64,000 bases of DNA from an uncultured Myxococcales bacterium (lineage in GTDB: Bacteria; Myxococcota_A; UBA9042), in assembly GCA_903924465.1 (NCBI GenBank), contig CAIYBN010000082.1, positions 62,001-126,000 of the forward strand, given 5' to 3'. The notes under the pieces were generated by a model. That model saw nothing but the letters and a program-made list of their open reading frames with translations, did no database searches and was not told the DNA's origin. A program made the position numbers and the translations under genes. Positions 50,525 to 58,741 of this stretch are shown here, piece by piece. Numbering within the stretch: the stretch's first letter is position 1; each line of letters opens with the position of its first letter.

Positions 50525-52000
50525 ATGACTGACTTTCTGCTCGCCATTGACCAAGGCACCACGGGCACGACAGCGCTGCTCATTGACCGGAGCTTGCGCG
50601 TCCACGGCAAAGTGAACGTGGAATTCCCGCAGATCTACCCGCGGCCCGGCTGGGTCAGCCACGATCCGCTGGCGATTTGGCAATCGGCGCTGGACGCGAT
50701 CGCTCAGGTGCTGGCGCAGACCGGCGTCGCGGGCAACCAGATCGCTGGCATCGGCATCACCAACCAGCGCGAAACGACCGTGGTGTGGCACCGCGAAACC
50801 CGCACGCCGATCGCCGACGCGATTGTCTGGCAATGCCGCCGCACCGCCGACGTCTGCGACGCGCTGAAGGCAGCCGGCCACGAAGCGGACGTCCGCAGTC
50901 GCACCGGTTTGCCGATTGACGCCTACTTTTCCGGGACCAAGGCGGCTTGGCTGCTCGATCACGTGCAGGGCGCACGCGCGCAGGCGGAGCGTGGGGAACT
51001 TGCCTTTGGCACCATCGACACCTGGCTCGTCGCCAACTTGACCGACGGCGCCGCGCACGTCACCGATCCGTCCAACGCCAGCCGCACGATGCTCTACGAC
51101 ATCGGCGAGCGCCGCTGGAGCAATCAGCTGTGTGAACTGCTGCGCGTGCCGCGACAGATTCTGCCGGAAGTGAGGCCCTCGGCGGCGATTTACGGCCACA
51201 CCCGCAACGTCCCCGGCTTGCCCGACGGCATTCCGATCGCCGGCATGGCGGGCGACCAGCAGAGTGCACTCTGCGGACAATTGTGCCTCGCACCTGGCAG
51301 CGCCAAATGCACGTACGGCACCGGTGCATTCCTGCTGATGCAAACCGGTCCCGAGCGCATCGAATCGCGCAACGGCCTCCTGACCACGGTCGCTTGGCAG
51401 GTCGGCAACGACTTCCACTACGCCCTGGAAGGCAGCGTGTTCATCGCCGGCGCGGCGGTCCAGTGGCTGCGCGACGGGTTGGGCATCATCCAGACGGCCA
51501 GCGACATCGAGCCGCTCGCCCGCAGTGTCGCTGATTCCGGTGGCGTGATCTTCGTGCCCGCGCTGACCGGCCTGGGCGCGCCGTATTGGAATCAGGAGGC
51601 ACGCGGCATCATCACCGGCCTCACCCGCGGCACGACGAAGGCGCATCTGGCGCGCGCGACGCTGGAAGGCATCGCCTTGAGCTGCGCCGATCTGCTCGCC
51701 GCGATGGAAGGTGATCTGGGGCGGAAACTCGTGGAATTGCGCGTGGATGGCGGCGCGTCGGCGAATGACTTGCTCATGCAAATCCAAGCGGATCTGCTGC
51801 AAACGACGGTCGTGCGGCCCGATGTGATTGAGACGACGGCGCTGGGCGCGGCCGTCCTCGCGGGGATTGGCATCGGCTGGTTCAAGACGCTGGACGACGC
51901 GGCGAGTTCATGGCGCGAAAATCGGCGCTTCACGCCCGGGCAAGCCGAATCCGTGGCTGGCCTGAAAGCAGCGTGGCAAAACGCCGTGCAAAAAGCGTAG
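50525..52000 (+). CDS. glpK: glycerol kinase
   Basis: GlpK phosphorylates glycerol to glycerol 3-phosphate with ATP. The 491-residue protein has DQGTTGTTALLIDRS (8-22, phosphate-binding loop), NQRETTVVWHRETRTPI, GAFLLMQTG and the C-terminal VDGGASANDLLMQIQAD. VPALTGLGAPYWNQEARG is a strong FGGY/GlpK signature. The ATG has GGGAGGAC seven bases upstream. Neither the glycerol facilitator nor glycerol 3-phosphate dehydrogenase is adjacent, so the pathway is split over the genome. The next gene starts three bases after the stop. Confidence 0.97.
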   Translation: MTDFLLAIDQGTTGTTALLIDRSLRVHGKVNVEFPQIYPRPGWVSHDPLAIWQSALDAIAQVLAQTGVAGNQIAGIGITNQRETTVVWHRETRTPIADAIVWQCRRTADVCDALKAAGHEADVRSRTGLPIDAYFSGTKAAWLLDHVQGARAQAERGELAFGTIDTWLVANLTDGAAHVTDPSNASRTMLYDIGERRWSNQLCELLRVPRQILPEVRPSAAIYGHTRNVPGLPDGIPIAGMAGDQQSALCGQLCLAPGSAKCTYGTGAFLLMQTGPERIESRNGLLTTVAWQVGNDFHYALEGSVFIAGAAVQWLRDGLGIIQTASDIEPLARSVADSGGVIFVPALTGLGAPYWNQEARGIITGLTRGTTKAHLARATLEGIALSCADLLAAMEGDLGRKLVELRVDGGASANDLLMQIQADLLQTTVVRPDVIETTALGAAVLAGIGIGWFKTLDDAASSWRENRRFTPGQAESVAGLKAAWQNAVQKA

Positions 52001-52003
52001 CCG

Positions 52004-52582
52004 ATGGCCGATGATGTGACCGTTTCCGACAACCTGCTGGAACTCAGCTTGGGCGAGCACTGCGGCCCCGGCGAATGTCGCGCCGCGTGCTGCGTCGGCG
52101 GGATTTGGGTCGATCTACTGGAAGTGCAGCGCATCCTCGATCATGCCGAAGTACTGCGGTTCTTTCTGGCACCGCAGTACGCCGCCAACGAGGATTTGTG
52201 GTTTGAGGACGAGGACTTCCTGCACGCCGACTTTCCGAGTGGCGTTGCGTTGGCGACCCGCACGGTGCCGCGAGCCGCGGATGCAGCGCAGGATGGCTGC
52301 ATTTTTCTGCGCGCCGACCACTTGTGCGCGCTGCACGTCGCGTCGGATGCGCTCGCGCTCGGCTGGCCTGGGCTCAAACCGTTTGAATGCGCGACGTATC
52401 CAATCCGCCGATCGGAAGGCGTCGTTGCCTACGACGAGGAGACGACTGCCGCGCATCCGCATGCCGACTGCCAAAGGCATGGCACACCGCAGCGGCCGCG
52501 GTTTCTGGTCTTCAAGACAGAAATCGAGCTGGCTATCGGTCAGAAAGCATGGAAAACGCTGGCAGATCGCGCCAAACGCTGA
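52004..52582 (+). CDS. Cys-cluster protein (YkgJ / DUF3109-like)
   Basis: The 192-residue protein opens with a cysteine cluster, HCGPGECRAACCVGG (C20, C25, C29, C30), then a helix (VDLLEVQRIL). Further cysteines follow at CIF, CAL and CATYPIR, with a conserved Cys-x-x-Pro-like run (CATYPIRRSEGVV) and DCQRHG. This is the layout of the zinc/iron-chelating YkgJ and DUF3109 families, whose roles are unknown. It starts three bases after glpK without a visible ribosome site of its own, so it is probably translated by coupling. Its stop directly abuts the rpmE stop on the other strand. Confidence 0.75.
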   Translation: MADDVTVSDNLLELSLGEHCGPGECRAACCVGGIWVDLLEVQRILDHAEVLRFFLAPQYAANEDLWFEDEDFLHADFPSGVALATRTVPRAADAAQDGCIFLRADHLCALHVASDALALGWPGLKPFECATYPIRRSEGVVAYDEETTAAHPHADCQRHGTPQRPRFLVFKTEIELAIGQKAWKTLADRAKR

Positions 52583-52792
52583 TTACTTGGGCGCAGCGAG
52601 GCCGAAGCGCTTGTTGAAGCGATCGACGCGGCCGCCGGTGTCGACGAGGCGCTGCTTGCCGGTGTAGAACGGGTGGCAATTCGAGCAAATGTCGATGTGC
52701 AAATCGCCCGCGGTCGAACGCGTGACAAACGTATTGCCGCAGCCGCACTTGACGTTGGCGGTGAGGTAGCGGGGGTGACCTTCTTTCTTCAT
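52583..52792 (-). CDS. rpmE: 50S ribosomal protein L31 (zinc-binding type)
   Basis: This 69-residue protein is a complete bL31. The four zinc cysteines are present: C16 and C18 (VKCGCGNTF) and C36 and C39 ([12 protein letters not shown]), so it is the C+ zinc-binding form rather than the zinc-free paralogue. The ending [13 protein letters not shown] is typical. The ATG at 52792 follows GAGGATG. It stands alone with a promoter about 90 bases upstream and is convergent with the Cys-cluster gene. The zinc form suggests zinc is normally sufficient, with a possible zinc-free paralogue elsewhere. Confidence 0.97.
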   Translation of the reverse strand: MKKEGHPRYLTANVKCGCGNTFVTRSTAGDLHIDICSNCHPFYTGKQRLVDTGGRVDRFNKRFGLAAPK

Positions 52793-52882
52793 GACAACAT
52801 CCTCGGTTGGGCGTGCGCGCTGTTGCGTTGTGACGCAGGGCGTCGCGCCGGCGGGTGGCTGGAAAGATCCAGCGGGGGCAGC

Positions 52883-52911
52883 AGTCTAGGACACATCGGC
52901 TGTGGCTGCAA
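52883..52911 (-). promoter_or_regulatory. promoter of rpmE
   Basis: On the minus strand TTGCAG (52911-52906), a 17-base spacer and TAGACT (52888-52883) lie about 90 bases before the rpmE ATG. Confidence 0.55.
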
Positions 52912-52963
52912 GGGGATCGGTCGTCAGGTCGTAGGTCAGCTCGTTTTCGATTTGGCTGCAAGC

Positions 52964-53058
52964 GGTTTCGGAACGCGTATGTACTGCGCGGCGTGGCACA
53001 AGCACTGCGGCGCTGCGTTGCCTGGCGGGCGCATCAGAAAACGACGCGTTCCGAAACC
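52964..53058. repeat. 15-base perfect inverted repeat with 65-base interior
   Basis: GGTTTCGGAACGCGT (52964-52978) and its exact complement ACGCGTTCCGAAACC (53044-53058) enclose 65 bases. A 15-base exact match at this distance is unlikely by chance. It lies upstream of the SGNH gene and contains the sigma-54-like element. It could be a pair of operator half-sites, a stem in a leader RNA, or the remnant of a small mobile repeat. Confidence 0.6.
52994..53008 (+). promoter_or_regulatory. candidate sigma-54 (-24/-12) promoter
   Basis: TGGCAC-AAGCA-CTGC keeps GG and GC at the exact sigma-54 spacing (10 bases between) with nine of 11 consensus bases. It lies about 120 bases before the SGNH ATG at 53132 and inside the inverted repeat. 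About one such match is expected by chance in a window this size, so context is the main support. Confidence 0.35.
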
Positions 53059-53131
53059 AGATCAAGCTGGCCCGGCACCGCAGTCAACGAAAATTCGCTG
53101 ATGAATCGTGGTCCTGCTACGCTTTGCGACG

Positions 53132-54409
53132 ATGACGGTCTCGCGCAGACATCACGTGCTCCTCCTGATGACGCTGCTCACTGCGGTTTCGGCGCACGCC
53201 CAGCCGCCGCCCATCACGACGGTGCCGCTGCCGGACATCCAGCCTGCGGCAATTTTCGACCCCAGCGGTCACGCGTTGGACGGTTTCAACCAAGCCTGGC
53301 AGCGCGTGCAGGTCCGCAAGAAGGGCCTGCTGCACGTGCTTTTCTGGGGCGCATCCCATACGGCAGCGGACATCTGGACCGGCGAATTGCGGCGACGCTG
53401 GTCGGCGGAATTGGGGGAAGGCGGCCATGGCTTCGTGTTCCCGTTCAAGTGGACGCCAGGCTCGCGGGCGCAGGATCTCGTCGTTGAAGCGTCGAAGGGC
53501 TGGCAGGTCACGCGCGATCGCGTGGACGGCGAGCGCAAGGTGCAGGCGCTGGGCATGATGGGGCTGCTGGCCACGAGCGGCGATCCGAACGACTTCACGG
53601 TCATCCGCACGACAACCGAGAATTCGCTGGGACGGGAGTTCGACAAGCTGGAAATTTGGCTGCAGGCCCAGCCTGCGGGCGGGACGGTGCACACCGAAAT
53701 CGATGGCAAGCTGCTGGACCTGCCCACGCGCGGCGCCGCGGGTTCGGCGCTGGTGCACACGTTCACGCTGGCGATGGGGCCGCATGACATCAAGCTCGCG
53801 CCGCTGGGCGATGGCGCGGTCGCGATCTATGGCGTAGTGGTGGAGCGCTCGACGCCGGGCGTGGTGATTGATCAGTTGGGCATTCCGGGGATGCGCGCAG
53901 ACGTGATGCTGCACTGGCGTGAAGACGTTTTTCGCGGTCTGGTGGCGCGCCGCAAGCCGGACCTCGTCGTGCTGGCCTACGGCACCAACGACGTGGGCGA
54001 CGAAAACGAGCCGATAGACTCCTACCTGCAGAACTGGCGAAAAGTGTTGACGCAATTGCGCACCGCGGCGCCGGACGCGGGGTGCCTGCTCATCGGGCCG
54101 ACGGATCGCCTGGGCAAGGACGACAAACGGACGATGCCGCGCACGCCAGCCGTGATCGCTGCCCAACGCAAGGTGGCTGTGGAATTCCATTGCGCGCACT
54201 GGGACGCCCAAGCTGCGATGGGCGGTCCGGGTGGCATGACGCTGTGGACGCAGGCGGGCCTGACCGCCCGGGACGACGTGCACTTGAACCGCGCCGGCTA
54301 CGAGAAGATGGCGCTCCTGATGGACGCGGAATTGGCGAAGGTGCGCCTGCAGGGCACGGCAGCTGGCGGCCACTTGACGCAAAGAAATGGCACACGGGGG
54401 CATCGGTGA
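53132..54409 (+). CDS. secreted SGNH/GDSL-like hydrolase
   Basis: The 425-residue protein has a Sec signal (VLLLMTLLTAVSAHAQ) and an SGNH domain. The first block is WGASHTAADIW, with Ser about residue 75 but Ala in place of the usual Asp before it. VVLAYGTNDVGDENE (near 283) holds the oxyanion Asn, and RDDVHLNRAGYEKMA (near 382) the Asp-His pair. It resembles the MBOAT partner at 31287 in length and block order but has no basic tail and no MBOAT gene beside it. The ATG at 53132 is chosen for the signal peptide; a GTG at 53108 is an alternative. A TACGCT box (53118-53123) eight bases before the ATG suggests a leaderless start. It may deacetylate or acetylate surface glycan. Confidence 0.85.
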   Translation: MTVSRRHHVLLLMTLLTAVSAHAQPPPITTVPLPDIQPAAIFDPSGHALDGFNQAWQRVQVRKKGLLHVLFWGASHTAADIWTGELRRRWSAELGEGGHGFVFPFKWTPGSRAQDLVVEASKGWQVTRDRVDGERKVQALGMMGLLATSGDPNDFTVIRTTTENSLGREFDKLEIWLQAQPAGGTVHTEIDGKLLDLPTRGAAGSALVHTFTLAMGPHDIKLAPLGDGAVAIYGVVVERSTPGVVIDQLGIPGMRADVMLHWREDVFRGLVARRKPDLVVLAYGTNDVGDENEPIDSYLQNWRKVLTQLRTAAPDAGCLLIGPTDRLGKDDKRTMPRTPAVIAAQRKVAVEFHCAHWDAQAAMGGPGGMTLWTQAGLTARDDVHLNRAGYEKMALLMDAELAKVRLQGTAAGGHLTQRNGTRGHR

Positions 54410-54999
54410 CGCACTGGAAGAGACTGGGATTGGCCGTCGCTGTCCCCTGCGTGCTCGCCCTCTGCTGCGCGTTCTGGCTGGACCGATGGGGCCACCGCGA
54501 CGAACCGATGGCGCAGGCGGACGCGATCGTGGTCCTCGGCTGTGCCCTTCAGGCAGATGACGTGCCCGGTCCGAGCCTGCTCGCCCGTACGCGCCACGCG
54601 GTCGCGCTGTGGCGGGCCAAGCGCGCGCCCGTGCTGCTGTTTTCCGGTCATGACGCCAATTTCCAGCCGAGCCAGGCGCAGGCCGCGGCACACGAGGCCG
54701 AACGACTGGGCGTGCCGCGCACAGCGATCCTGACCGAAGACGAATCCCGCGACACGTGGCAGAACGCCCAATATTCTGCGGCAATCCTGAAGCAGCACGG
54801 CTGGCGTCACATCGTGCTGGTCAGCGACCCGGGACATCTGTGGCGCGGCAGGCAGGACTTTCGCCATTTTGGCATCGACGTCGCGGTGAGCGGTGCGCCG
54901 GAGGCCGATGCGCTCGGCACGCCGCTTCGGGTGGTGAAAGCGTGCCGTGAGGTGTTGTCGGTGTTGCGGGACGTGGCGCTGCTCCGCTACTGGGACTGA
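54406..54999 (+). CDS. DUF218/YdcF (ElyC/SanA-like) envelope protein
   Basis: The 197-residue protein has one N-terminal membrane anchor (LGLAVAVPCVLALCCAFWL) and a DUF218 domain: ADAIVVLGCALQ, GPSLLARTRHAVALWR, LTEDESRDTWQNAQYSA and HIVLVSDPGHLWRG. ElyC and SanA of this family affect envelope integrity and peptidoglycan precursor supply. The GTG at 54406 overlaps the stop of the SGNH gene (GTGA), with GGGGG just upstream, so the two are translationally coupled and probably act in the same envelope process. Confidence 0.9.
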   Translation: MTHWKRLGLAVAVPCVLALCCAFWLDRWGHRDEPMAQADAIVVLGCALQADDVPGPSLLARTRHAVALWRAKRAPVLLFSGHDANFQPSQAQAAAHEAERLGVPRTAILTEDESRDTWQNAQYSAAILKQHGWRHIVLVSDPGHLWRGRQDFRHFGIDVAVSGAPEADALGTPLRVVKACREVLSVLRDVALLRYWD

Positions 55000-55007
55000 T
55001 CGCCCTC

Positions 55008-55037
55008 TTGTCCGCCGGCCGTGGACGGGCGTACCAT
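55008..55037 (+). promoter_or_regulatory. candidate promoter for the GYF/DUF898 gene
   Basis: TTGTCC (55008-55013), an 18-base spacer and TACCAT (55032-55037) lie 83 bases before the ATG at 55121. Confidence 0.4.
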
Positions 55038-55120
55038 CGCTCAGTCTCGCGGTCCGGCCGCTGCAAATCTGCTCGCCCGATGTCGCGTTTGTGCCGTCAA
55101 CCTACGGTGGAGGCCTGCCC

Positions 55121-56302
55121 ATGACGTTTTATCTGGATCGCGATGGCAATTCGACGCCGTTTGAGCTGGAGCAATTGCGTGAAATGGCCCAAAACGGTGA
55201 ATTTCGCCAGGACGAATATGTCTTTGACCGTCGCCGCGAAGAATGGCTGTTTCCGAACCAGATTGAAGAGTTGAAGGATTTGTGGACCATTGGTGAGCAG
55301 GACAAGACCGTCGCCATGCAATTGCCCGCCGATTTTGTCCAGCAGTTGGCTGCGCGCCAAAAAGCCGCCACGGCCGCGCCAGAAGTGCATCGCGCCCCGC
55401 CACAGCGTGAGGGGCAAGCGTCGTCCACCCCGCCGCGGGAGCCCGCTCGCCAGGCTGCACCGCTGCCGTCGAAAACCGGCCAGATCATTCAGCCACGCTT
55501 CTCCGGGCAAGGTGGCGACCTGTTCGTGACCGTGCTGGTGGGCTATCTGCTTTCGATGGTGACACTCGGCATCTACATTCCCTGGTTTGTCTGCAAGCTG
55601 CACGCCTACCTCGCCGCTTCGACCCGCATCGAGGGCACGCCGCGCGGTACGCTGCAGCTGGAATTCACCGGACAGGGCAAGGATCTCTTTGTCACAGGCT
55701 TGGTTGGCGTCCTGCTCAGCATCGTGACCTGCGGCATCTACGCGCCGTGGTTCCTGGTCAAACTGGCGCAGTTCTTTGCCGATCACACGCACGCGATTGC
55801 GCCCGACGGCACACGCTACAGCGCGCGCTTTGAAGTGACCGGCGGTGAACTGTTCGTTGCGTTGTTGGTCGGTGGCTTGCTCTGCGGCGTCACGCTCGGC
55901 ATCTACACGCCGTGGTTCCTGTGCAACCTGCAGCGGCTGGTCCTGAGCAAGACGACGATTCTGGAGGACGGCACGGCGCACGGTTCCTTCAGTTTCACAG
56001 GCGAGGGCGGCGAGCTGATCGGTACGTTCCTGCTTGGCGTGCTGTTGATGATCGTGACGTTCGGCATCTACGCCGCCTGGTTCCAAGTTTCGCTGCTCCA
56101 GTTCTTTACCCGCCACACGACGCTCACCCTCGGTGGATCGAGCTGGCGCGGCCGCTTTTCCGGTACCGGCGGCGAACTGTTGATCCTGAACCTGGTTGGC
56201 TATTTGCTGACCGTCATCACGCTGGGCATTTATGGCGCCTGGTGGATCGTCAAGCAATTGACCTTCCAGACCGACCACCACCACTTCGATCCACAGACCT
56301 GA
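55121..56302 (+). CDS. GYF-like domain plus five tandem DUF898-type membrane repeats
   Basis: The 393-residue protein begins with a cytosolic GYF_2-like domain (MTFYLDRDGNSTPFELEQLR, then DEYVFDRRREEWLF). A Pro/Ala/Gln linker (about 80-125) follows, then five copies of one unit of about 52-57 residues. Each unit starts with a short GxGGELF-type turn, has a hydrophobic helix and ends GIYxxWF: VGYLLSMVTLGIYIPWF, VGVLLSIVTCGIYAPWF, VGGLLCGVTLGIYTPWF, LGVLLMIVTFGIYAAWF and VGYLLTVITLGIYGAWW. The fold is a repeating membrane helix-turn pattern known as DUF898 (YjgN-like), usually with fewer copies. GGTGGAGG precedes the ATG. The function of DUF898 is unknown; GYF domains bind Pro-rich peptides. 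Confidence 0.88.
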   Translation: MTFYLDRDGNSTPFELEQLREMAQNGEFRQDEYVFDRRREEWLFPNQIEELKDLWTIGEQDKTVAMQLPADFVQQLAARQKAATAAPEVHRAPPQREGQASSTPPREPARQAAPLPSKTGQIIQPRFSGQGGDLFVTVLVGYLLSMVTLGIYIPWFVCKLHAYLAASTRIEGTPRGTLQLEFTGQGKDLFVTGLVGVLLSIVTCGIYAPWFLVKLAQFFADHTHAIAPDGTRYSARFEVTGGELFVALLVGGLLCGVTLGIYTPWFLCNLQRLVLSKTTILEDGTAHGSFSFTGEGGELIGTFLLGVLLMIVTFGIYAAWFQVSLLQFFTRHTTLTLGGSSWRGRFSGTGGELLILNLVGYLLTVITLGIYGAWWIVKQLTFQTDHHHFDPQT

Positions 56303-56344
56303 GTTGTTCGGCCGCAAAGCCGCAGAAACGCAGCGGAAGTGGGC

Positions 56345-56373
56345 TTGACCACCGGTGTGGATCGGCGTAGATC
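56345..56373 (+). promoter_or_regulatory. candidate promoter for the Ala/Asp/Thr-linker lipoprotein
   Basis: TTGACC (56345-56350), a 17-base spacer and TAGATC (56368-56373) lie 42 bases before the ATG at 56416. Confidence 0.45.
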
Positions 56374-56415
56374 ACCCACTCAGCGCGGTCACGTGTCTGC
56401 GCGGGGGAGATCTTC

Positions 56416-57645
56416 ATGAAAACTTTCTTGATTTTGCTGATGTTGGCTGCCCTTGTCGGCTGTGGTTCCAAGACCGCGACAAGTGGGGACGATGCCAGTG
56501 ACAATGTCGCCGACACGAGCTCGGACGCACTTGACACCTCGGCCAGCGGCACGGACGCAACGGCGGGCGCGACGGATGCCACCACGGCTGCGCCCGACGC
56601 CGATGCGAGTGCCGACGCCGCTGACACCGCGGCATCGATTCACACCTACAACGGCTCCGTCGCTGCGGGGGACTTCATCACGGTGACCGTCGATCACGCC
56701 GCAGGGACCGTCGCCTGGAACAACGAGACCACGAGCTTGAGCGGCACGTCGACATTCACCGAAGCGGCCGACGGCTCGCTTGTGCTGGGCGACGACAAGG
56801 GTGAATTCAAGACGCTGTATGAAATTCCTGGCTACGCGCTGGTGGCGCAGGATCAGAAAGCCAAGGACGGCACGCAGAAGTCGCTGGCATTTGCCTTTGA
56901 GAAGGAGGCGATTACCAAGGCCGATTTGGCGAACCGCACGCTGAACATGATGCAGTTCAAGAACCGCTGGGGCGGCGTGGAAATCATGTGTGGCACCAGT
57001 GACGCGAGCGGCACCCTCTCCACCACGAGCTACATGCCCGCCAACACGACGGGCCTCTACAGCGAAAAATCGATCCCGGGGAGCATGTTCACCGAGGACG
57101 CGGCCAAGGGCGTGTTGAAACTGACGGATCCGGCGAAACCGGGCGAGGACTTGACGATGTTCGGCACCAAGAGCGGCCTGCTGGGCATTGATACGCCCAA
57201 CGGTGCGGTCATTGGCGTCAACGCGGCAGCCACGCCGGCTTTTGACCCCAGCGTGGCTGGCACCTACGCGATGATCGGCTTTGAGAAGCAGAACGAGGCC
57301 AATGGCGATTACGCGCCGAGCGATCCGTACTTTGGCACGGCGACGTTCGTTCAAGCCACGTTCACCCTGACGGCCGATGGCACGTTGCAGAACGGCGGTG
57401 GCAAGAGCGGCAAACTGTCGCCGTTCAAGGGCTCAGCGTTCCAGGGCGCCGGCAAGGTGACCCAGGACTGCAACGGCTTGTTCGTGCTGGACACCGGCGA
57501 GGGCGACGCCGCGTTTGTCGGCTTCCAGGGCAACACGCTGTTGTTCGCGTCGTTCAAAATGCTGACCCCGGCGACCACAGGTACCGGCGGGGTGCAGATC
57601 CCGGCGACGTACAAGTACACGTACGGCGTCGCGCTGAAGAAGTAG
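56416..57645 (+). CDS. lipoprotein with Ala/Asp/Thr linker and beta-rich body
   Basis: The protein has 409 residues. The signal MKTFLILLMLAALVGC ends in lipobox LVGC. A low-complexity Asp/Ala/Thr/Ser linker (about 20-73) follows, then a beta-rich body of about 330 residues with only two cysteines (MCGTSDASG and QDCNGLF) and Gly-rich turns. The body reads as a repeating sandwich domain (ITVTVDHAAGTVAWNNETTSL, then FTLTADGTLQNGGGK) but matches no family I recognise. GGGGAGA precedes the ATG. It shares its linker style with the lipoproteins at 3030 and 59879. Confidence 0.8.
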   Translation: MKTFLILLMLAALVGCGSKTATSGDDASDNVADTSSDALDTSASGTDATAGATDATTAAPDADASADAADTAASIHTYNGSVAAGDFITVTVDHAAGTVAWNNETTSLSGTSTFTEAADGSLVLGDDKGEFKTLYEIPGYALVAQDQKAKDGTQKSLAFAFEKEAITKADLANRTLNMMQFKNRWGGVEIMCGTSDASGTLSTTSYMPANTTGLYSEKSIPGSMFTEDAAKGVLKLTDPAKPGEDLTMFGTKSGLLGIDTPNGAVIGVNAAATPAFDPSVAGTYAMIGFEKQNEANGDYAPSDPYFGTATFVQATFTLTADGTLQNGGGKSGKLSPFKGSAFQGAGKVTQDCNGLFVLDTGEGDAAFVGFQGNTLLFASFKMLTPATTGTGGVQIPATYKYTYGVALKK

Positions 57646-57771
57646 CGCGGCAGTCTGGCGGAGCGGGACCCAAGCCTCAATTGCCGAGCCACGCATCGCA
57701 GGATGCCCAAGTCCACCTGTGAATTTGACCGATCCGGGCTCTGCGCGCATCTTCCCGCCCGGAGGTGTGAC

Positions 57772-58620
57772 GTGGCGGTGCGGACTTGGATGAGCTGTCT
57801 GGTGTTCCTGGCTGCCTGTGGCGCCGATGTCCCTGTTGGCCCGGATCAGACCGTGCTGATCGATGCGCTGACCGACGTCGGATCCTCTGACACGACCAAC
57901 GACGCGTCGCTGGACGTTCACGACGTGCCGGTTGACCTCTGCGCTGCCGTCACCTGCGACGACGGCAACGCATGCACGGCCGATTCCTGTGCCGGCGGTC
58001 TGTGCCAACACGCGGCGCTGGTTGGTCCGTGCAGCGACCTCAATCCGTGCACGTCCGGCGACGTCTGTCAGGCGGACATCTGCTTGCCCGGCGCCGTGAC
58101 GATTTGCACCGACGGCATCGCCTGCACCGCCGACAGCTGCAACCCCAAGTCCGGCTGCGTGTTCACGCCCGACGCCAGCCAGTGCGACGACGCCAAGCCG
58201 TGCACCCAGGACAGCTGCACCGCAACCGGCTGCACCCACGGCAAGTCCCCGTCGGGCTGCGACGACGGCGACCTGTGTACGGCCGACACGTGCAAATCTG
58301 CCTTGTGCGTCCACACGCCCAGCACCGCGGCGTGCAACGACAACAACGCGTGCACGGACGATCTCTGCGAAGGCACCTGCAAGCACGTCAACAACCAGGC
58401 GAAATGCACCGACGCGAATACCTGCACGACGACCGACTTCTGCGCCGCGGGCGTCTGCGTGGGCGGTGCGCCGCTCATCTGCAACGATGGCAAGCCGTGC
58501 ACGGCGGACTCGTGCGTGCCAGCGACCGGGTGCGCGCACGCCGCCATCGTTGACGTCTGTGGCAACGGCAAATGCGGCTGCGGCGAGACGGTTGCGGTGT
58601 GCCCGGCGGATTGCAAGTGA
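57772..58620 (+). CDS. Cys-repeat lipoprotein
   Basis: The 282-residue protein starts at GTG 57772, after GGAGG six bases upstream. The signal MAVRTWMSCLVFLAAC ends in lipobox LAAC. After a short Asp/Thr linker come about eight Cys units of the form CDDGNACTADSC...GC. The type-A unit (CTADSC) predominates and the type-B unit (CTSGDVCQADIC) appears twice, in the order A B A A A A B A. The end is a small Cys knot (CGNGKCGCGETVAVCPADC). It is the simplest member of the Cys-repeat set in the window and lies 127 bases after the linker lipoprotein on the same strand. Confidence 0.82.
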   Translation: MAVRTWMSCLVFLAACGADVPVGPDQTVLIDALTDVGSSDTTNDASLDVHDVPVDLCAAVTCDDGNACTADSCAGGLCQHAALVGPCSDLNPCTSGDVCQADICLPGAVTICTDGIACTADSCNPKSGCVFTPDASQCDDAKPCTQDSCTATGCTHGKSPSGCDDGDLCTADTCKSALCVHTPSTAACNDNNACTDDLCEGTCKHVNNQAKCTDANTCTTTDFCAAGVCVGGAPLICNDGKPCTADSCVPATGCAHAAIVDVCGNGKCGCGETVAVCPADCK

Positions 58621-58694
58621 GGGCTTGAAAGCTCAGGTATTGACTGGAACTGGCGAGCAGGCGGAAACGCGTCAAGATCCCAGCATCACGCCCG

Positions 58695-58723
58695 TTGTCG
58701 CAAGCCAGCGCCTGACCGATACT
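58695..58723 (+). promoter_or_regulatory. candidate promoter for the MDR oxidoreductase gene
   Basis: TTGTCG (58695-58700), a 17-base spacer and GATACT (58718-58723) lie 18 bases before the ATG at 58742. Confidence 0.45.
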
Positions 58724-58741
58724 GCCGCCCAGGAGGCCCTC

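Larger units (their letters stand above)
52793..53131. other. intergenic region with rpmE leader and a framed sigma-54-like site
   Basis: About 340 bases lie between rpmE and the SGNH gene. On the minus strand a promoter (52883-52911) and an 80-base rpmE leader can be read, with a hairpin GCTGGA-AAGA-TCCAGC (52858-52873). A 15-base inverted repeat (52964-53058) frames a sigma-54-like element. No reading frame here looks real. Confidence 0.5.

Noticed and set aside
47086-50610. 1174-residue open frame on the minus strand
   Set aside because: It runs opposite the GT-C, RlmI-like and small membrane genes and is Arg/His/Gln-rich without domains. Long antisense frames are expected at this GC content.
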